Of a stretch of 64,000 nucleotides of DNA, positions 40,905-51,335 are shown in pieces. Each line of letters starts with the position of its first letter. Within the stretch, counting starts at the first letter, position 1. This DNA is from Paulinella micropora (lineage: Eukaryota; Cercozoa; Imbricatea; Euglyphida; Paulinellidae): assembly GCA_019918135.1 (NCBI GenBank), contig WBZZ01004158.1, positions 95,001 through 159,000 of the forward strand, in the 5' to 3' direction. The notes below the pieces were generated by a model that did not search any database, was not told the origin of the DNA, and saw only the letters and a program-made list of their open reading frames with translations. Position numbers and translations under genes: made by a program.

Positions 40905-40958
40905 GATATTTGACAATCTCACTTCGTGCTATCGCACTTTCGTTTATTGTCAAACATC
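40905..40958. terminator. Gene-end hairpin with GATATTTGACAAT arm
   Basis: GATATTTGACAAT (40905-40917) pairs with ATTGTCAAACATC (40946-40958), one mismatch. The loop has CACTTCGTGCTATCGCAC. It lies in the gap between the leftward gene starting at 40859 and the fibre gene. A related hairpin is at 51276-51335. Confidence 0.6.
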
Positions 40959-40996
40959 GTTTTAAAATAACATTTTATTCTAATAATATAGGAAAC

Positions 40997-41067
40997 GATT
41001 TTCTAAATTATCTCAAACGAGTTTGAGATTTACGAAAAGCGAAGCGAAAGTGTGAATTTAGAAAATC
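40997..41067 (+). promoter_or_regulatory. Nested hairpin abutting the fibre start codon
   Basis: GATTTTCTAAATT (40997-41009) pairs perfectly with AATTTAGAAAATC (41055-41067). Palindrome 2 (41010-41029) stacks directly inside it. The outer stem ends one base before the fibre ATG at 41069, so it could fold in the mRNA leader and affect translation, or act as a DNA operator. Confidence 0.6.
41010..41029. repeat. 20-bp palindrome 2 (non-coding)
   Basis: ATCTCAAAC-GA-GTTTGAGAT, perfect arms, in the leader of the fibre gene. Confidence 0.9.
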
Positions 41068-44000
41068 AATGTCGCAATATAAATCACTCTTGGGCTTGTC
41101 AGAAATCGCCGTTGATAGTCTAGACATAAAAAACTTAGACCTTACCAACACAAACATAGTGGGCTTATACACAGATAGGGTGCCAGAAGATGCTGACCCC
41201 GTAAATCTTTATTTTACCAACAACCGATTTGATGCGAGGTTGGCTTTAAAATCAACGACTGACTTAAAAGAAGGCACTAATATATACTATACTGATGGTA
41301 GGTTTGATGCACGACTAACTACTAAATCAACCACTAACCTAGCCGAAGGCACCAATTTATATTATACTAATTCTAGGTTTGACACTCAATTAGCAACAAA
41401 GAGCACAACAAACTTAGCAGAGGGAACCAATCTATACTACACCACAGCAAGGGCTAATATAGATTTTGACACAAGGATAGCAACTAAATCAATAGATGCT
41501 TTAAGTGATGTAATCATAACAGGCACCCCCGCTGATAATCAACTTCTTATTTACAGCACTGGGCAATGGAGAAATGTTGCTTCACCTTTTCTTAGATTGG
41601 ATGGGCTCGCTATGATGATAGGTGATTTAAATATGGGAGGTTTTAATGTATCAAATGTCGGTAATGTTGATGGTATTGATGTTTCTGCTCTTGATAGTTC
41701 GGTTGTAAAACTAACAGGAGACCAGACTATAACAGGGAATAAAACATTTACTACTTATGTGGGGGTAAAAGACTCAAATCCATTAAACACAGGCAAATTA
41801 TTCTTTAATTACAACAATAATATGGGCTCTATCTATTCGTCGGAGGCAGGTGGAGCAACGGGCTATCCATTATCTTTTGTAGGCTTGTCCATACTTTTTG
41901 CTCCAACAACAGGGGGTGGAATGACATTGACAAATAATGTTTTAAATTTTAACAGCACGACAGCAATCAGCGGACTGCCCGCACCATTCTATGACGGCGA
42001 TGCTTCAACAAAAGCATATACCGATACGAAACTAGCAAAGGACGGCACAACGACTATGACGGGCAGTTTAAATATGGGAGGATTTAACATAACAAATGTT
42101 GGTAATGTTGATGGTATTGATGTATCCACCCTTGATACCGCAGTCGTTAAACTAACAGGAGACCAAACCATAGCAGGAACCAAAACATTCAGCAACATAA
42201 TAAATGCTAGTGCGGGGATTGATATGAAAAGTCAAAGTATAACAAATGTTAATCTTGTTGATGGTGTTGATGTTTCTACTCTTGATACTTCGGCCGTAAA
42301 ACTAACAGGAGACCAAACCATAGCAGGGAATAAAAAATTTACTTCAACAATAGAAGTGCGGGGTGCTACTGCTCCAACCGCTTTTGATGGTATCGGTATT
42401 GCCTTTGATACAGCGACAAATATAGGAGAGATTGTGGCACAAAAAATAGCAACCGCTGGCTATTATCCAATACAAATAACAGGGTCATATGTTGATTTAT
42501 ATGCTGGGGATAATGTAATCGCGACAGCAACGGGCACGACACTATCTTTAAACAATAGAAAAATTACAAATTTGGCCACACCAACAGCAACAACGGACGG
42601 GGCGAATAAAACGTATGTGGATACATTAGACGGGCAAAATGTGAAACTAACAGGAAACCAAACCATAGCAGGAATTAAGACATATAGCAGTGGTGTTGAA
42701 ATAACGGGAAATTCAATAAATGCTACAACAAAGGGCACATTTATCGTTTTCAATTCTACAAGTAATATCGGGTCAATTGCTAGTTTGGATATGAAAACTG
42801 CAACATATTACAACTTTGAAATTTCTGCCAAAAAAATAAGTTTCATAATTGACGGGACGATTGTTGGTTGGGTAAATGCTTCGGGGTTAGATTGTAATAG
42901 TAGCAAAATAGCCAACCTTGGAACTCTGACATTATCAACGGACGGAGCGACAAAAGGGTATGCGGACACATTGGACTGACAAAATGTAAAACTAACAGGC
43001 GACCAAACCATAACAGGAATTAAGATATTTAATGGAACAAGAAATGATGTAAGGGCACTGAATTTGTTAAGCCAAGCCGATTTCAATAATGTGGATATCA
43101 TTAATGGTGGAAATATAACATATAATGGGGCGAGGATATTAAACCAAAACGGAGGAGATATATTCTTTTCTCAGACAACGGGTGATTGGCAGTCTTTCTT
43201 ATACACTTTAAATACTGCTACAAGCGGAACCGCAAACCAACGAGGTTATGTATTTACGAATGTAGCGGCTGATGTAAAAGGGGCGGGACTTTATATTTCA
43301 AAACTTTTGGATAATAAAAGTGCTTCGTCCGACATTGTCCGTTTTAACAATGCTGGCGGTATGCGATTTTATGGTGCCTTAGATATGAATTCAAACAACA
43401 TAACAAATGGCGGAACAATAACTGGAACGACATTTACTTCAACCGCTGGTATATCAACAACAACAGCAACCGCGAGTGGATTAATAACGGCAAATGCGGG
43501 TATATCAACAACTACGATCACAGCGAGTGGCCTACTAACAGCGACAGGAGGTTCAAGCATAGTTATACAAGGAAATACTAATGGTGGTAATACGAGAGGA
43601 ATATTTTTGTGGGACACTGGCAATACAAATTATGGTATTTATATGGCTTCAAATGGAGGAGGTGCAAATACCAGAAGTCTAGCGGGAGGGTCTGCGGTTG
43701 CAGGCAATGATTTCACTTCTTTTGCCGTTAGATTTAGAGTGAGCAATGCTTCAACCGACGGATTTATATGGGAGAACTCTTCCGAACAATTGTTAATGTC
43801 ATTAAACGGGGCAAACGGCACTTTATGGACAAAAGGCTTAATAACGGCTAGTGCGGGTGTATCAACAACAACATTAACAACGAGCGATAAAATAACAACA
43901 GCACTAGGTAAGCCGATAATCATAGGCAACTCAACAAAGGGAGTGGGATCAACAGGTGGTTTAGAAATATACGGGACGGCGAGTAATGTCGCAGGAGCAC

Positions 44001-44741
44001 ACATACAGGCAATAACTTCAGCAGACATCTATCCAGTTTTTCAACAACTAAACTGGTCGCACGACAATGTCAATTTAAGTTTTGATGCTTATTTTGATGG
44101 CACGAACTGGAAATCAAGCCACAGCGGTTCAAACTTTCTAATTCAAAAAGGTGGAAAACTCGCTTTTTATTATAATTCAGGAACAGCGGTTGGAAACAAT
44201 ATATCTTACACTGAGGCGATTAATATTAATACGTCGGGAGAGTTAGTTTTACCAACAGTATCCAGCGGTAATTTATTAATAGTATTACGAAAAAGACCCG
44301 CTTCTACTAACGACCCGCAACTATTTTTTAAATCGGGAGGATATACGAATTATGGTGTAATTGTTTCTTCTACTGGTTTGCTTCATGCTTGGACTACTTC
44401 AAACTCTACTACTGGCGAGCCGTCAGGTAGTTATAATTATATTCCGCTAAATGGTGCTTGGACAAACTCCTCGGATAGGAGATTAAAAGCAGATATTAAA
44501 ACATTAGGCTGCGGTGATTGTTGCGAGAAACTAATGAAAATAAATTGTTGTTCTTATTATTGGAAGGCAGACGAAAAGAAAGAAAAAAAGAACCACGGAT
44601 TTATTGCGGACGAAGTCAAAAAAGTATTTCCTGAATTTGTATCTGAAAGTGGAATGAAAGCAGAGGATGGAGAAGGCTACCTTGAAGGCGTAACAAACAC
44701 TGACTTTATACCTGTATTGGTCAGCGGATTTCAACATGTAA

Positions 44742-44761
44742 ATCTCCAACTCGTTGGAGAT
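44742..44761. repeat. 20-bp palindrome 3 (coding)
   Basis: ATCTCCAAC-TC-GTTGGAGAT, perfect arms, near the 3' end of the fibre gene, read as NLQLVGD. Confidence 0.9.
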
Positions 44762-44768
44762 AGAGATA

Positions 44769-44788
44769 ATCTCGGACATGTCCGAGAT
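44769..44788. repeat. 20-bp palindrome 4 (coding)
   Basis: ATCTCGGAC-AT-GTCCGAGAT, perfect arms, 7 bp after palindrome 3 in the fibre gene, read as NLGHVRD. Confidence 0.9.
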
Positions 44789-44888
44789 AGGGTGATTAAT
44801 TTAGAAAAAGAAAATAAAACTTTACTTAATATATTACAAGATTTAACCAACCAACTAGCCGAAATACGAGCCGTTGTATATCCAACCA

Positions 44889-45260
44889 ATGGCTAATAAT
44901 ACAACTAGACTTCATAGGCCACCGCCAGTCATTGATATGGATAATCTCGGACATGTCCGAGATATGGAACTAACTCCAGAAATAAAAAATCGTGTTTTAG
45001 ACATTTCATTGAAGAATGAGGAAAAAAAAGTAGAGCACGAATTGGAAGATAACTGGAATTGTTGTTGTATAACAAACAGACCGACAGACAGCCGACTTAT
45101 TAAATACTTATTTCAAATGGGTATCATTATCTCCATTATAACCCTTTGTATCGTAAGGCTATCTGAAAAGAACTTACCTTGTGAGGTTGCTAATACTTAT
45201 GTCGGTATTTTAACACTTTTGATTGGGATTTGCCTTCCATCGCCTTCTTCAAAGAAATGA
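44889..45260 (+). CDS. Small two-helix membrane protein
   Basis: Rightward frame of 123 residues (MANNTTRLHRPPPV), overlapping the last 8 bases of the fibre gene. Palindrome 5 encodes NLGHVRD near residue 20. A cysteine cluster (WNCCCIT) is followed by two hydrophobic segments (MGIIISIITLCIV, YVGILTLLIGICL) and a C-terminal PSPSSKK. Short proteins of this layout ending in PSP occur next to structural genes in Polinton-like viruses, from memory; a virion membrane or assembly role is inference. The tight overlap suggests it is expressed with the fibre. Confidence 0.65.
   Translation: MANNTTRLHRPPPVIDMDNLGHVRDMELTPEIKNRVLDISLKNEEKKVEHELEDNWNCCCITNRPTDSRLIKYLFQMGIIISIITLCIVRLSEKNLPCEVANTYVGILTLLIGICLPSPSSKK
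44944..44963. repeat. 20-bp palindrome 5 (coding)
   Basis: ATCTCGGAC-AT-GTCCGAGAT, identical to palindrome 4, in the two-helix membrane protein gene, read as NLGHVRD. Confidence 0.9.
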
Positions 45261-45299
45261 GCATTCGTATATATGTGTCATATACCATCTATTATCCAA

Positions 45300-45325
45300 T
45301 GTTGAATTTTCATTAGAATTCAACA
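45300..45325. terminator. Gene-end hairpin TGTTGAATT/AATTCAACA
   Basis: Perfect 9-bp stem with an 8-base loop, 40 bp past the membrane-protein gene ending at 45260. It is related in sequence to the TGTTGAT hairpin near 38200. A terminator role is inferred. Confidence 0.55.
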
Positions 45326-45513
45326 TATTACAGATTAAAGGTAGTGCTTCATCAAAACTAACACACTAATCACTCATCGGTTTGTAAATACATTTAAATT
45401 TAGTATCTATACCTTTTTGAATACAATAAACACAACTTATATTCTTTTTTTCACTTATCCGTGAGTAAAAGTCGCAGGCAGTCCGCGAAAATATTTTGAT
45501 TATTAAAAAGTTT

Positions 45514-45894
45514 ATGAGTAGTAATATAACCATGACTGACTATAAATACCAAAAGATTATTTTTCTGAGCAATGATTTTGCGGGAGGAAGCAAAACATTT
45601 AATAAGAATATCCAAATGTCATTCACACCCACCAAAATGAATGTTAAGTTTATCCACTATATGAACGACCAGACAGAGACGAAAACCAGAATTCTTTACA
45701 TGGATAGAATTGGAATTATTGGAACATTCGCGGATAGTAATATAGCAAACATTTCAAATCTCGGTTATAATTTGGGTGTTGTCGGATGGACTGACGGCCA
45801 ATATACATTTAAAATCCTTGAAACTGACAGCGGAAATATTGACACAGGAAATTTAGCGGGGCGAATTGTTGTGTGTTTGGAATTTCTTGCTTAA
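45514..45894 (+). CDS. Unknown beta-rich small protein
   Basis: Rightward frame of 126 residues from the ATG at 45514 (MSSNITMTDYKYQKIIF). Alternating hydrophobic residues suggest a beta sandwich (YKYQKIIFLSNDF, KMNVKFIHYMND, RILYMDRIGIIG, AGRIVVCLEFL). No known motif. It sits 8 bp before the packaging ATPase, between fibre and ATPase, so a minor virion component is likely but unproven. Confidence 0.6.
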   Translation: MSSNITMTDYKYQKIIFLSNDFAGGSKTFNKNIQMSFTPTKMNVKFIHYMNDQTETKTRILYMDRIGIIGTFADSNIANISNLGYNLGVVGWTDGQYTFKILETDSGNIDTGNLAGRIVVCLEFLA

Positions 45895-45902
45895 TAATAT
45901 AT

Positions 45903-46727
45903 ATGATGCTTAAGATAAACAATGTCAAGGTGAAGCCAGTAAAACAAGAGGGTGATGGAAACAAAAAGGCCAAGGGTTATAAATTATTTAATGAGCCATA
46001 TGCCAACATATTTCTACTTGCTAGAAAAAAGAGCGGTAAGACGACAGCACTCTTTGAAATACTGAAACGGACAACAGACAGAAAAACCCGCATTGTCATT
46101 ATCGCTTCAACAATTCACAAGGACTACATTTATAAAGCAATGGTAAAGCACTTTAAGAACAGGGGAAACCCGATGGCAATATATACCTTTCTTAAATCGG
46201 ATGGTGTGAATATTATTGATTACGAGTTGGACAAACTGAACAGGCAGGATGAAGAGCACGAAGGAGAAGTAAAACAGGATGATAAAGAACCGATGGAGAA
46301 ACCACAATTTCTCTATTTTGGAAAAGAAAAGAAACAGACAAATGAAGCACCAAAAGAACGGCCCCAGCAAAAATATATTTCGCCAGAGGTTGTTTTTGTT
46401 TTGGACGATTTAGGAAGTGGATTAAGAGACAAGTCCGTAAGCGATTTGCTAAAAAAGAACAGACACTATAAATCAAAGGTTATTATGTCTAGTCAGTATC
46501 TGAACGACCTACGGCCAGAAGCCATTAAGCAGTTAGATTATCTATTAATCTTTCCAAGCCAATCTCAGGACAAAATGGAACTAGTGTATAAACACTTAGA
46601 CTTATCTTTTGACTTTGATTACTTTCTTCAAAAGTATCACGAAGCAACAAAGGAGAGATTTAATTTTCTTTATGTTTCAAGTGTTGATGATGAGTTAAGA
46701 AAAAACTTTGCTTATCGGTTGAAATAA
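45903..46727 (+). CDS. DNA-packaging ATPase (FtsK/HerA, A32-like)
   Basis: Rightward frame of 274 residues, ATG at 45903. Walker A LARKKSGKTT (residues 39-48) and Walker B VVFVLDDLG (163-171) are clear. MSSQYLNDLRPEAIKQLDYLLIFP follows, matching the sensor/arginine region of Polinton and virophage packaging ATPases. A charged insert (EEHEGEVKQDDKEPMEKP) sits between the two Walker motifs. These ATPases pump the genome into the capsid. It looks whole. Its neighbours (protease and capsid genes downstream) form the usual morphogenesis cluster, all rightward. Confidence 0.9.
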   Translation: MMLKINNVKVKPVKQEGDGNKKAKGYKLFNEPYANIFLLARKKSGKTTALFEILKRTTDRKTRIVIIASTIHKDYIYKAMVKHFKNRGNPMAIYTFLKSDGVNIIDYELDKLNRQDEEHEGEVKQDDKEPMEKPQFLYFGKEKKQTNEAPKERPQQKYISPEVVFVLDDLGSGLRDKSVSDLLKKNRHYKSKVIMSSQYLNDLRPEAIKQLDYLLIFPSQSQDKMELVYKHLDLSFDFDYFLQKYHEATKERFNFLYVSSVDDELRKNFAYRLK

Positions 46728-46760
46728 AAATTTGTAATTAATTATTTTTCTGTATTATAT

Positions 46761-47083
46761 ATGCCAGTATCACCAGTGATAATTTCACAACCATCAGGAT
46801 ATAACATCGGATACAATCCATCAATGCCACAGAAGGGAGGAAAAAAGTATCTCGGACAAGATCAAAGAAGAAGGGATGTGGTCAAAAGGGAGGAAAGATT
46901 AACTGGGCTAAGGTCGGAAAAACCGCCTTGGCTGTTAATAAATTTCTTCGCGATAATAAGGTAATCTCTAGGACTGCGGTGGCATTGAGTAGTGTTGGGG
47001 TGCCTTACGCGGGTAGTGTTAGTGCTACTGCCGCAAAACTTGGGTATGGTAAGCAACGAGGAGGTGCTGTAAAGTTTAGATAA
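46761..47083 (+). pseudogene. Small Gly/Lys-rich basic protein, fossil
   Basis: Short rightward gene between the ATPase and protease, starting MPVSPVIISQPSGYNIGYNPS. Its product would be Gly- and Lys-rich and basic with a short hydrophobic helix near the C-terminus. Small basic proteins at this place in Polinton-like viruses have been compared with adenovirus core or membrane-lytic proteins; this is inference from position and composition. About one break. Confidence 0.5.
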
Positions 47084-47156
47084 AACATGTTTAGCAAGCG
47101 GGGCTAAGTTTCGTTGAAGATATTTTTGTTTCTAGAAATATTTTTTTGATAATATA

Positions 47157-48794
47157 ATGGGTTCGGCTAAGACTAATAAGAAAAATGCTAAGGTAAGACC
47201 ACCGCGGGTGTATAGAAACAAAAACGGGAGGCCGTATATTATCCAGAAGGGCAAAAAATATTATCTTAATTTTGGTAAGAAAACAAATGATTTAAGCACA
47301 TTACAAATCGTTAAGTTGTTTTTAAAATATATGGGTAAGCCAAAGTCGCAAAGGGCTAGTCCCAAACCAAGAGAAAAAATAATCAAATCAGAGTTCAATC
47401 GTCTTGAACACGAGAATAGAAACCAGATACAAAACAACTTACAAAAGAAATATGAGTTAATACATGACGAGGAAGAAAAGGAAAAGAAGAAACTGGATGA
47501 GATAGAAGAGGAGAAGAAGAGGCTAGAAAGAAAAATCCAAACCGAATCGGATGCTAAGGAACTAAAAGAAACAATCGATAGGGAACATAAAAAACAACTT
47601 GCGGAGATTAAGGAAAGACAGGAAGAAAAGGATAGGGAACAGAAGAAGGAACAACGACTTATTCAGGAACTACAGGCAGAACGACGACATAGACAGGGTT
47701 TATTGATGGCGCCAGTCGCACCGCCTATGATACCACCACCACCAAAAGGACGACCACCAAGGAAAACGAGAGGAGTTATCGTAAAGGATGCGGAAGAAGA
47801 GGAGAAGCATAAACAAACAAAACGGGAAAAAATAATTGATGGTATGTTTGCTGAGACTATTAGAAAGAAACGACGAAATGCTCATCCTTCTAATGAAAAG
47901 ATTATCCAAAAACTAAGATTTATTGGACATGTTATCCCTGATATTAAACCATCAAGAGGAGGAAAAATAAACTATTCTGAAATGTTAAAACAATGGCTAT
48001 ACAAAAGTCCTATTATAACTGACCAAGTGTTGAATTCACAACAAGCATGGGTTGAATTTGATTTATGGAGAGAAGGTGCGGTAGCAAAAAAGAAAGAAGA
48101 AGTAGACAATCTCCAACGTGTTGGAGATAGCCAAAATGTTGGAGATAACAAGGAGAACAAAGAAGAACAAGACAATAAAGAAGAACAACCTATTATACAA
48201 GAGCCTGAAGATGCGCAAGCAAATATGACTGAAGCAGAAACCGAACCAGAATCAGATGCGGTAGGAATTGGAAGGTCAACTAGTTGGGGATATGGCGGTA
48301 AGGGGCTAATGACTAGCGAAATCAGCGACATAATGAAAAAATATGGATGGTATTTAGGAACAATTGCGAGTGATGAAATATATAAATTAAATCCAGAAAA
48401 AAGAAAGCGATACGGATTTATTATGAATTTGGACAATCACAAACAAGCGGGGTCTCATTGGATTGCTATATGGGTAAGTCTAGATAAAGACAGGAGTGTT
48501 GAAGTGTATGACCCATTAGCACTTTACCAACCAACGGAAGACTTTCAACAACAAATGAAACGACTAATTGACAAAAGCCACCCAAGCACATACCTGCTTA
48601 TGAAGGTTAATCAAGTAAAGCAACAATCAAACACCTCGGACACGTGCGGTTGGCATAGTATTAGATTTTCAATGGAGCGAGCGAAAGGCAACCGCTTTAA
48701 GTTTAGTTCGGGTTTCACAGACTTAAAAGAAGAAGAAGCGGAGAGATTAAAAGCACAGAATGGGTATGGAGATGGATTTAATACATTTATCTAA
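47157..48794 (+). CDS. Adenain/Ulp1-like cysteine protease with long coiled-coil N-terminus
   Basis: Rightward frame of 545 residues. The first 70 residues are basic (RPPRVYRNKNGRPYIIQKGK). Residues about 75-180 are a long charged coiled coil, followed by a Pro-rich link (APVAPPMIPPPPKGRPP). The C-terminal 170 residues carry the protease: His434 in AGSHWIAIWV, Asp452 in EVYDPLA, a Gln in KVNQVKQQSN and Cys497 in SDTCGWHSI, the C5/C48 triad order. Such proteases cut capsid and core proteins during virion maturation. Palindrome 6 encodes NLQRVGD at residues 318-324 in a linker. It looks whole. The long N-terminal part is larger than in typical adenoviral proteases and may tether the enzyme to DNA. 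Confidence 0.85.
   Translation: MGSAKTNKKNAKVRPPRVYRNKNGRPYIIQKGKKYYLNFGKKTNDLSTLQIVKLFLKYMGKPKSQRASPKPREKIIKSEFNRLEHENRNQIQNNLQKKYELIHDEEEKEKKKLDEIEEEKKRLERKIQTESDAKELKETIDREHKKQLAEIKERQEEKDREQKKEQRLIQELQAERRHRQGLLMAPVAPPMIPPPPKGRPPRKTRGVIVKDAEEEEKHKQTKREKIIDGMFAETIRKKRRNAHPSNEKIIQKLRFIGHVIPDIKPSRGGKINYSEMLKQWLYKSPIITDQVLNSQQAWVEFDLWREGAVAKKKEEVDNLQRVGDSQNVGDNKENKEEQDNKEEQPIIQEPEDAQANMTEAETEPESDAVGIGRSTSWGYGGKGLMTSEISDIMKKYGWYLGTIASDEIYKLNPEKRKRYGFIMNLDNHKQAGSHWIAIWVSLDKDRSVEVYDPLALYQPTEDFQQQMKRLIDKSHPSTYLLMKVNQVKQQSNTSDTCGWHSIRFSMERAKGNRFKFSSGFTDLKEEEAERLKAQNGYGDGFNTFI
48109..48128. repeat. 20-bp palindrome 6 (coding)
   Basis: ATCTCCAAC-GT-GTTGGAGAT, perfect arms, in the protease gene, read as NLQRVGD. 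A partial copy (ATGTTGGAGATAA) follows a few bases later. Confidence 0.9.
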
Positions 48795-48821
48795 AAGATA
48801 TTTATCTATAATATACGCATC

Positions 48822-49634
48822 ATGGAGTATAAGGGAGGAAGAAGTTCTGGTATCTATTATGTTAATAGTAAAAACAGGATAACAGGCACAGACTCAGATT
48901 TTACACACGAATTAAACTTAAAATCACTAGACAATCCCACACATTGTAAAATTCTTCATATCTATGTTCCAAAGTCATATTACTCTGTGGCTTCACCATA
49001 CAATACTTTTACTCTTAGCGAAGACTGGTATGAGGCTTTAATTACGATACCTGAGGGAAACTACACAATGAACAATCTAAAAAATAAGTTGTCGGAGGTG
49101 CTAACCGCAGACAGCCCTAATAATTATACTTATGTCGTCTCAAGTAATAATACCAACATAGAACCAGAAGATGGCAAATTAACATTCAGTGTGTCAGAGA
49201 ATAAAGGTATTCAACCGCGATTTATATTTGATGGTGATACCCGTATTCACGACGTAATGGGGTTTGATAGAAACTCAACATATTTCTTTGCAAATGATTT
49301 TATTAAATCACCAAATGTAATTATTCTAACTGGCGAAAAAACTCTATATCTTCAATCGGACTTAGTTGGTGAAGGAGATAATCACGTGCTACAAGAAATA
49401 TATACTGCCAACGAAATACCATTTGGAGCCGTTATATACGACGGAAGCGGGTCAGAGTATGGTAAGAAATTATCCTCCAGTTCAAATAATGTATTTAGGT
49501 TTTACTTGACGGACGAAAACGATCAGGCTACAAATCTTAATGGTTTAGGTATTGTAATGACTTTGTTGATTTACAGAGAAACAAATTATTTTAATTTATT
49601 TACATCCTTTTTCAATTTATTAAAATCAAGGTAA
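48822..49634 (+). CDS. Minor capsid protein (penton-like)
   Basis: Rightward frame of 270 residues (MEYKGGRSSGIYYVNSKNR). The start YYVNSKNRITGTDSDFTHEL and the following LKILHIYVPKSYYSV-type segment match the usual opening of Polinton-like and virophage minor capsid proteins, which form pentons by a single jelly roll. Beta-rich throughout. It lies directly before the major capsid gene, the standard order. A stretch of hydrophobic residues closes the protein (YFNLFTSFFNLL). It looks whole. Confidence 0.8.
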   Translation: MEYKGGRSSGIYYVNSKNRITGTDSDFTHELNLKSLDNPTHCKILHIYVPKSYYSVASPYNTFTLSEDWYEALITIPEGNYTMNNLKNKLSEVLTADSPNNYTYVVSSNNTNIEPEDGKLTFSVSENKGIQPRFIFDGDTRIHDVMGFDRNSTYFFANDFIKSPNVIILTGEKTLYLQSDLVGEGDNHVLQEIYTANEIPFGAVIYDGSGSEYGKKLSSSSNNVFRFYLTDENDQATNLNGLGIVMTLLIYRETNYFNLFTSFFNLLKSR

Positions 49635-49726
49635 TTTAATTAATTTTAGAATTATTTATTTTTTTCTATAAATATATTCTGGTGAATTAGTTAATTTCAC
49701 AACTGCCTAAAAAAATCAAAAACAAA

Positions 49727-51277
49727 ATGCCAACTCAACACGGCGGAGAATTAGACTTCAGTAAGACTGATTATATCAGCGGTTCGTATCGCCTTAACAA
49801 ACTTACTCCTCGCGAAGGAGCAGGAAATGTTGTTGTTACTTCAGCGGGCGGTCAGGAAAGCACATTCGACCTTATCAGTCGCCCATTTAACTTGGCAAAG
49901 TCGGTGCTGAGTTTCACTTACGCCCCAGGTGCTTCAGGAGTTGTAGATAGACACAATCGTATTTTTATGGATTGTTTGAGTATGATTAGACAGATTCAAC
50001 TTCAAACCCGTAGTGGTGTTTATTTGTGTGATTTGAATAATGTTGGAACTATTACGAAAATGATTTGGAAGCCTGAGACTTCATTGAAGGACTTTTTGGC
50101 ACTTGAGAACCATGGAGCAGGTGTTGGTGTCGGGTGTATGCTTCAAAAGTGTAATGCTGATGGACGTGCTACAACAGCCTTTACTGCTAACGTGTATGCT
50201 GGACAACAGGCAAGTGCTGCGACTGTAGCGGGTAGTATTGATACCGATGCTCACCTTCGCGCAACATTGAATGTTTATGGCAATGCTATTGCTGGGGCTA
50301 TCGCTCCTCCATCACTTAATGCTCGAAGACATGATGATACTTTGCTGACAACTGGAGCGGGTGCTTTGTCTGCTGTGAATGTTTCATACACTGAGGCAAA
50401 GTATCTTGAGGGAGGTATTGGTGGTGCTAACACAGACCCACTTATTTATGTGAAGATTCCATTGTCTATGATTTACAATACTATTTTCGCACTTGATAAG
50501 ACTATTATGTTTCCTGAAATTCTGACCATGAGAATTGTTTGGGCGGCTAGTAACAGAACTGTTTATCATGTTGGTGGTGTTGATGCTAATACAGGTCTTG
50601 CTACCACTATTAACACAGCAAATCAAGGTTCTTTTCCTTGCACAACTAATTCACAGGTATCAAACTTAAACTTGTTTCTAGCGGTTGAAACAAACCCTGA
50701 TGTTATCCAGTCTATTCAACAAAAAGTGAGTAGTGCCGAAGGTATGTCTTTCACAATTGACTACCCATACTCATACAAAAACACAATTCAGGCATCTACA
50801 AGTCAAAACATTATTATGAGGTTTGATAGAGGACACGGACGGAGAATTAAGAAAATTTACCATTCAGCATTTAATAATGAAGAAACAAAGAATACCGCGT
50901 ATGATAACGATAATAGGAATGGTTCAAAGATTACTTCCTTCTATACTACCCTTGACGGGTCTAGACTTCAAGAATTTAATATTAGCACTGCTAATACAAC
51001 CCTTGAAGATTACATGTATCTAAAAAATAAGATTGAAGGTAGTGCTTTGGTAAATAGCAATGTCTATCAATATAACTGGTTCTGGGTTGATACGTTTGAC
51101 AACACTCGCCCGCTTTGAAGTAAAGACCAGAATGAAATTAGTGGGCTTGACCTTTCTCAAGAGAGACGCTGGGAGATGATGGCTACTACTCCAGGTGCTA
51201 ATGGGCTCAATCATTACACTCTTGCTATCACTCAGCGAGAGGTTCAAGTGAAGGCAAATGTTATTACAATTAGTTGA
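49727..51277 (+). pseudogene. Major capsid protein (double jelly roll), fossil
   Basis: Rightward gene starting MPTQHGGELDFSKTDY. The product is about 500 residues, beta-rich, with a first jelly roll (FDLISRPFNLAKSVLSFTY, RIFMDCLSMIRQIQL) and a second after about residue 230 (VKIPLSMIYNTIFALDKTIMFPEILTMRIVW), typical of double-jelly-roll major capsid proteins of Polintons and Polinton-like viruses. These form the hexagonal facets of the shell. It sits after the minor capsid gene. About one break near the 3' end; otherwise well preserved, suggesting a young insertion. Confidence 0.8.
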
Positions 51278-51335
51278 TATTTGAAAATCCACACTCTCAT
51301 TCGTTTCACTCATTCTCGTGTGTTTTTCAAACATC
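51276..51335. terminator. Gene-end hairpin after the major capsid gene
   Basis: GATATTTGAAAATCCACAC (51276-51294) pairs imperfectly with CGTGTGTTTTTCAAACATC (about 51317-51335). It starts at the very end of the capsid gene and shares its arm with the hairpin at 40905-40958. Confidence 0.6.

Larger units (their letters stand above)
41069..44896 (+). pseudogene. Phage-type fibre protein with S74 chaperone domain, fossil
   Basis: Rightward gene of about 3.8 kb. The N-terminal part repeats TNLAEGTNLYYTxxRFD-type units four times (about 41200-41480), then modules of DxxNVxxVDGIDVSxLDxxxVKLTGDQTIxGxKTF recur at least five times, as in tail fibres of phages and some large viruses. The C-terminal 140 residues hold a Peptidase_S74-type domain (SDRRLKADIKTL, HGFIADEVKKVFPEFV, DFIPVLVSGFQ), an intramolecular chaperone that trimerises fibres and then cuts itself off. 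It is followed by a coiled coil (VINLEKENKTLLNIL). Two palindromes lie just before the coiled coil. The likely role is host attachment at virion vertices. It is broken, about one break; otherwise well kept. Confidence 0.8.
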
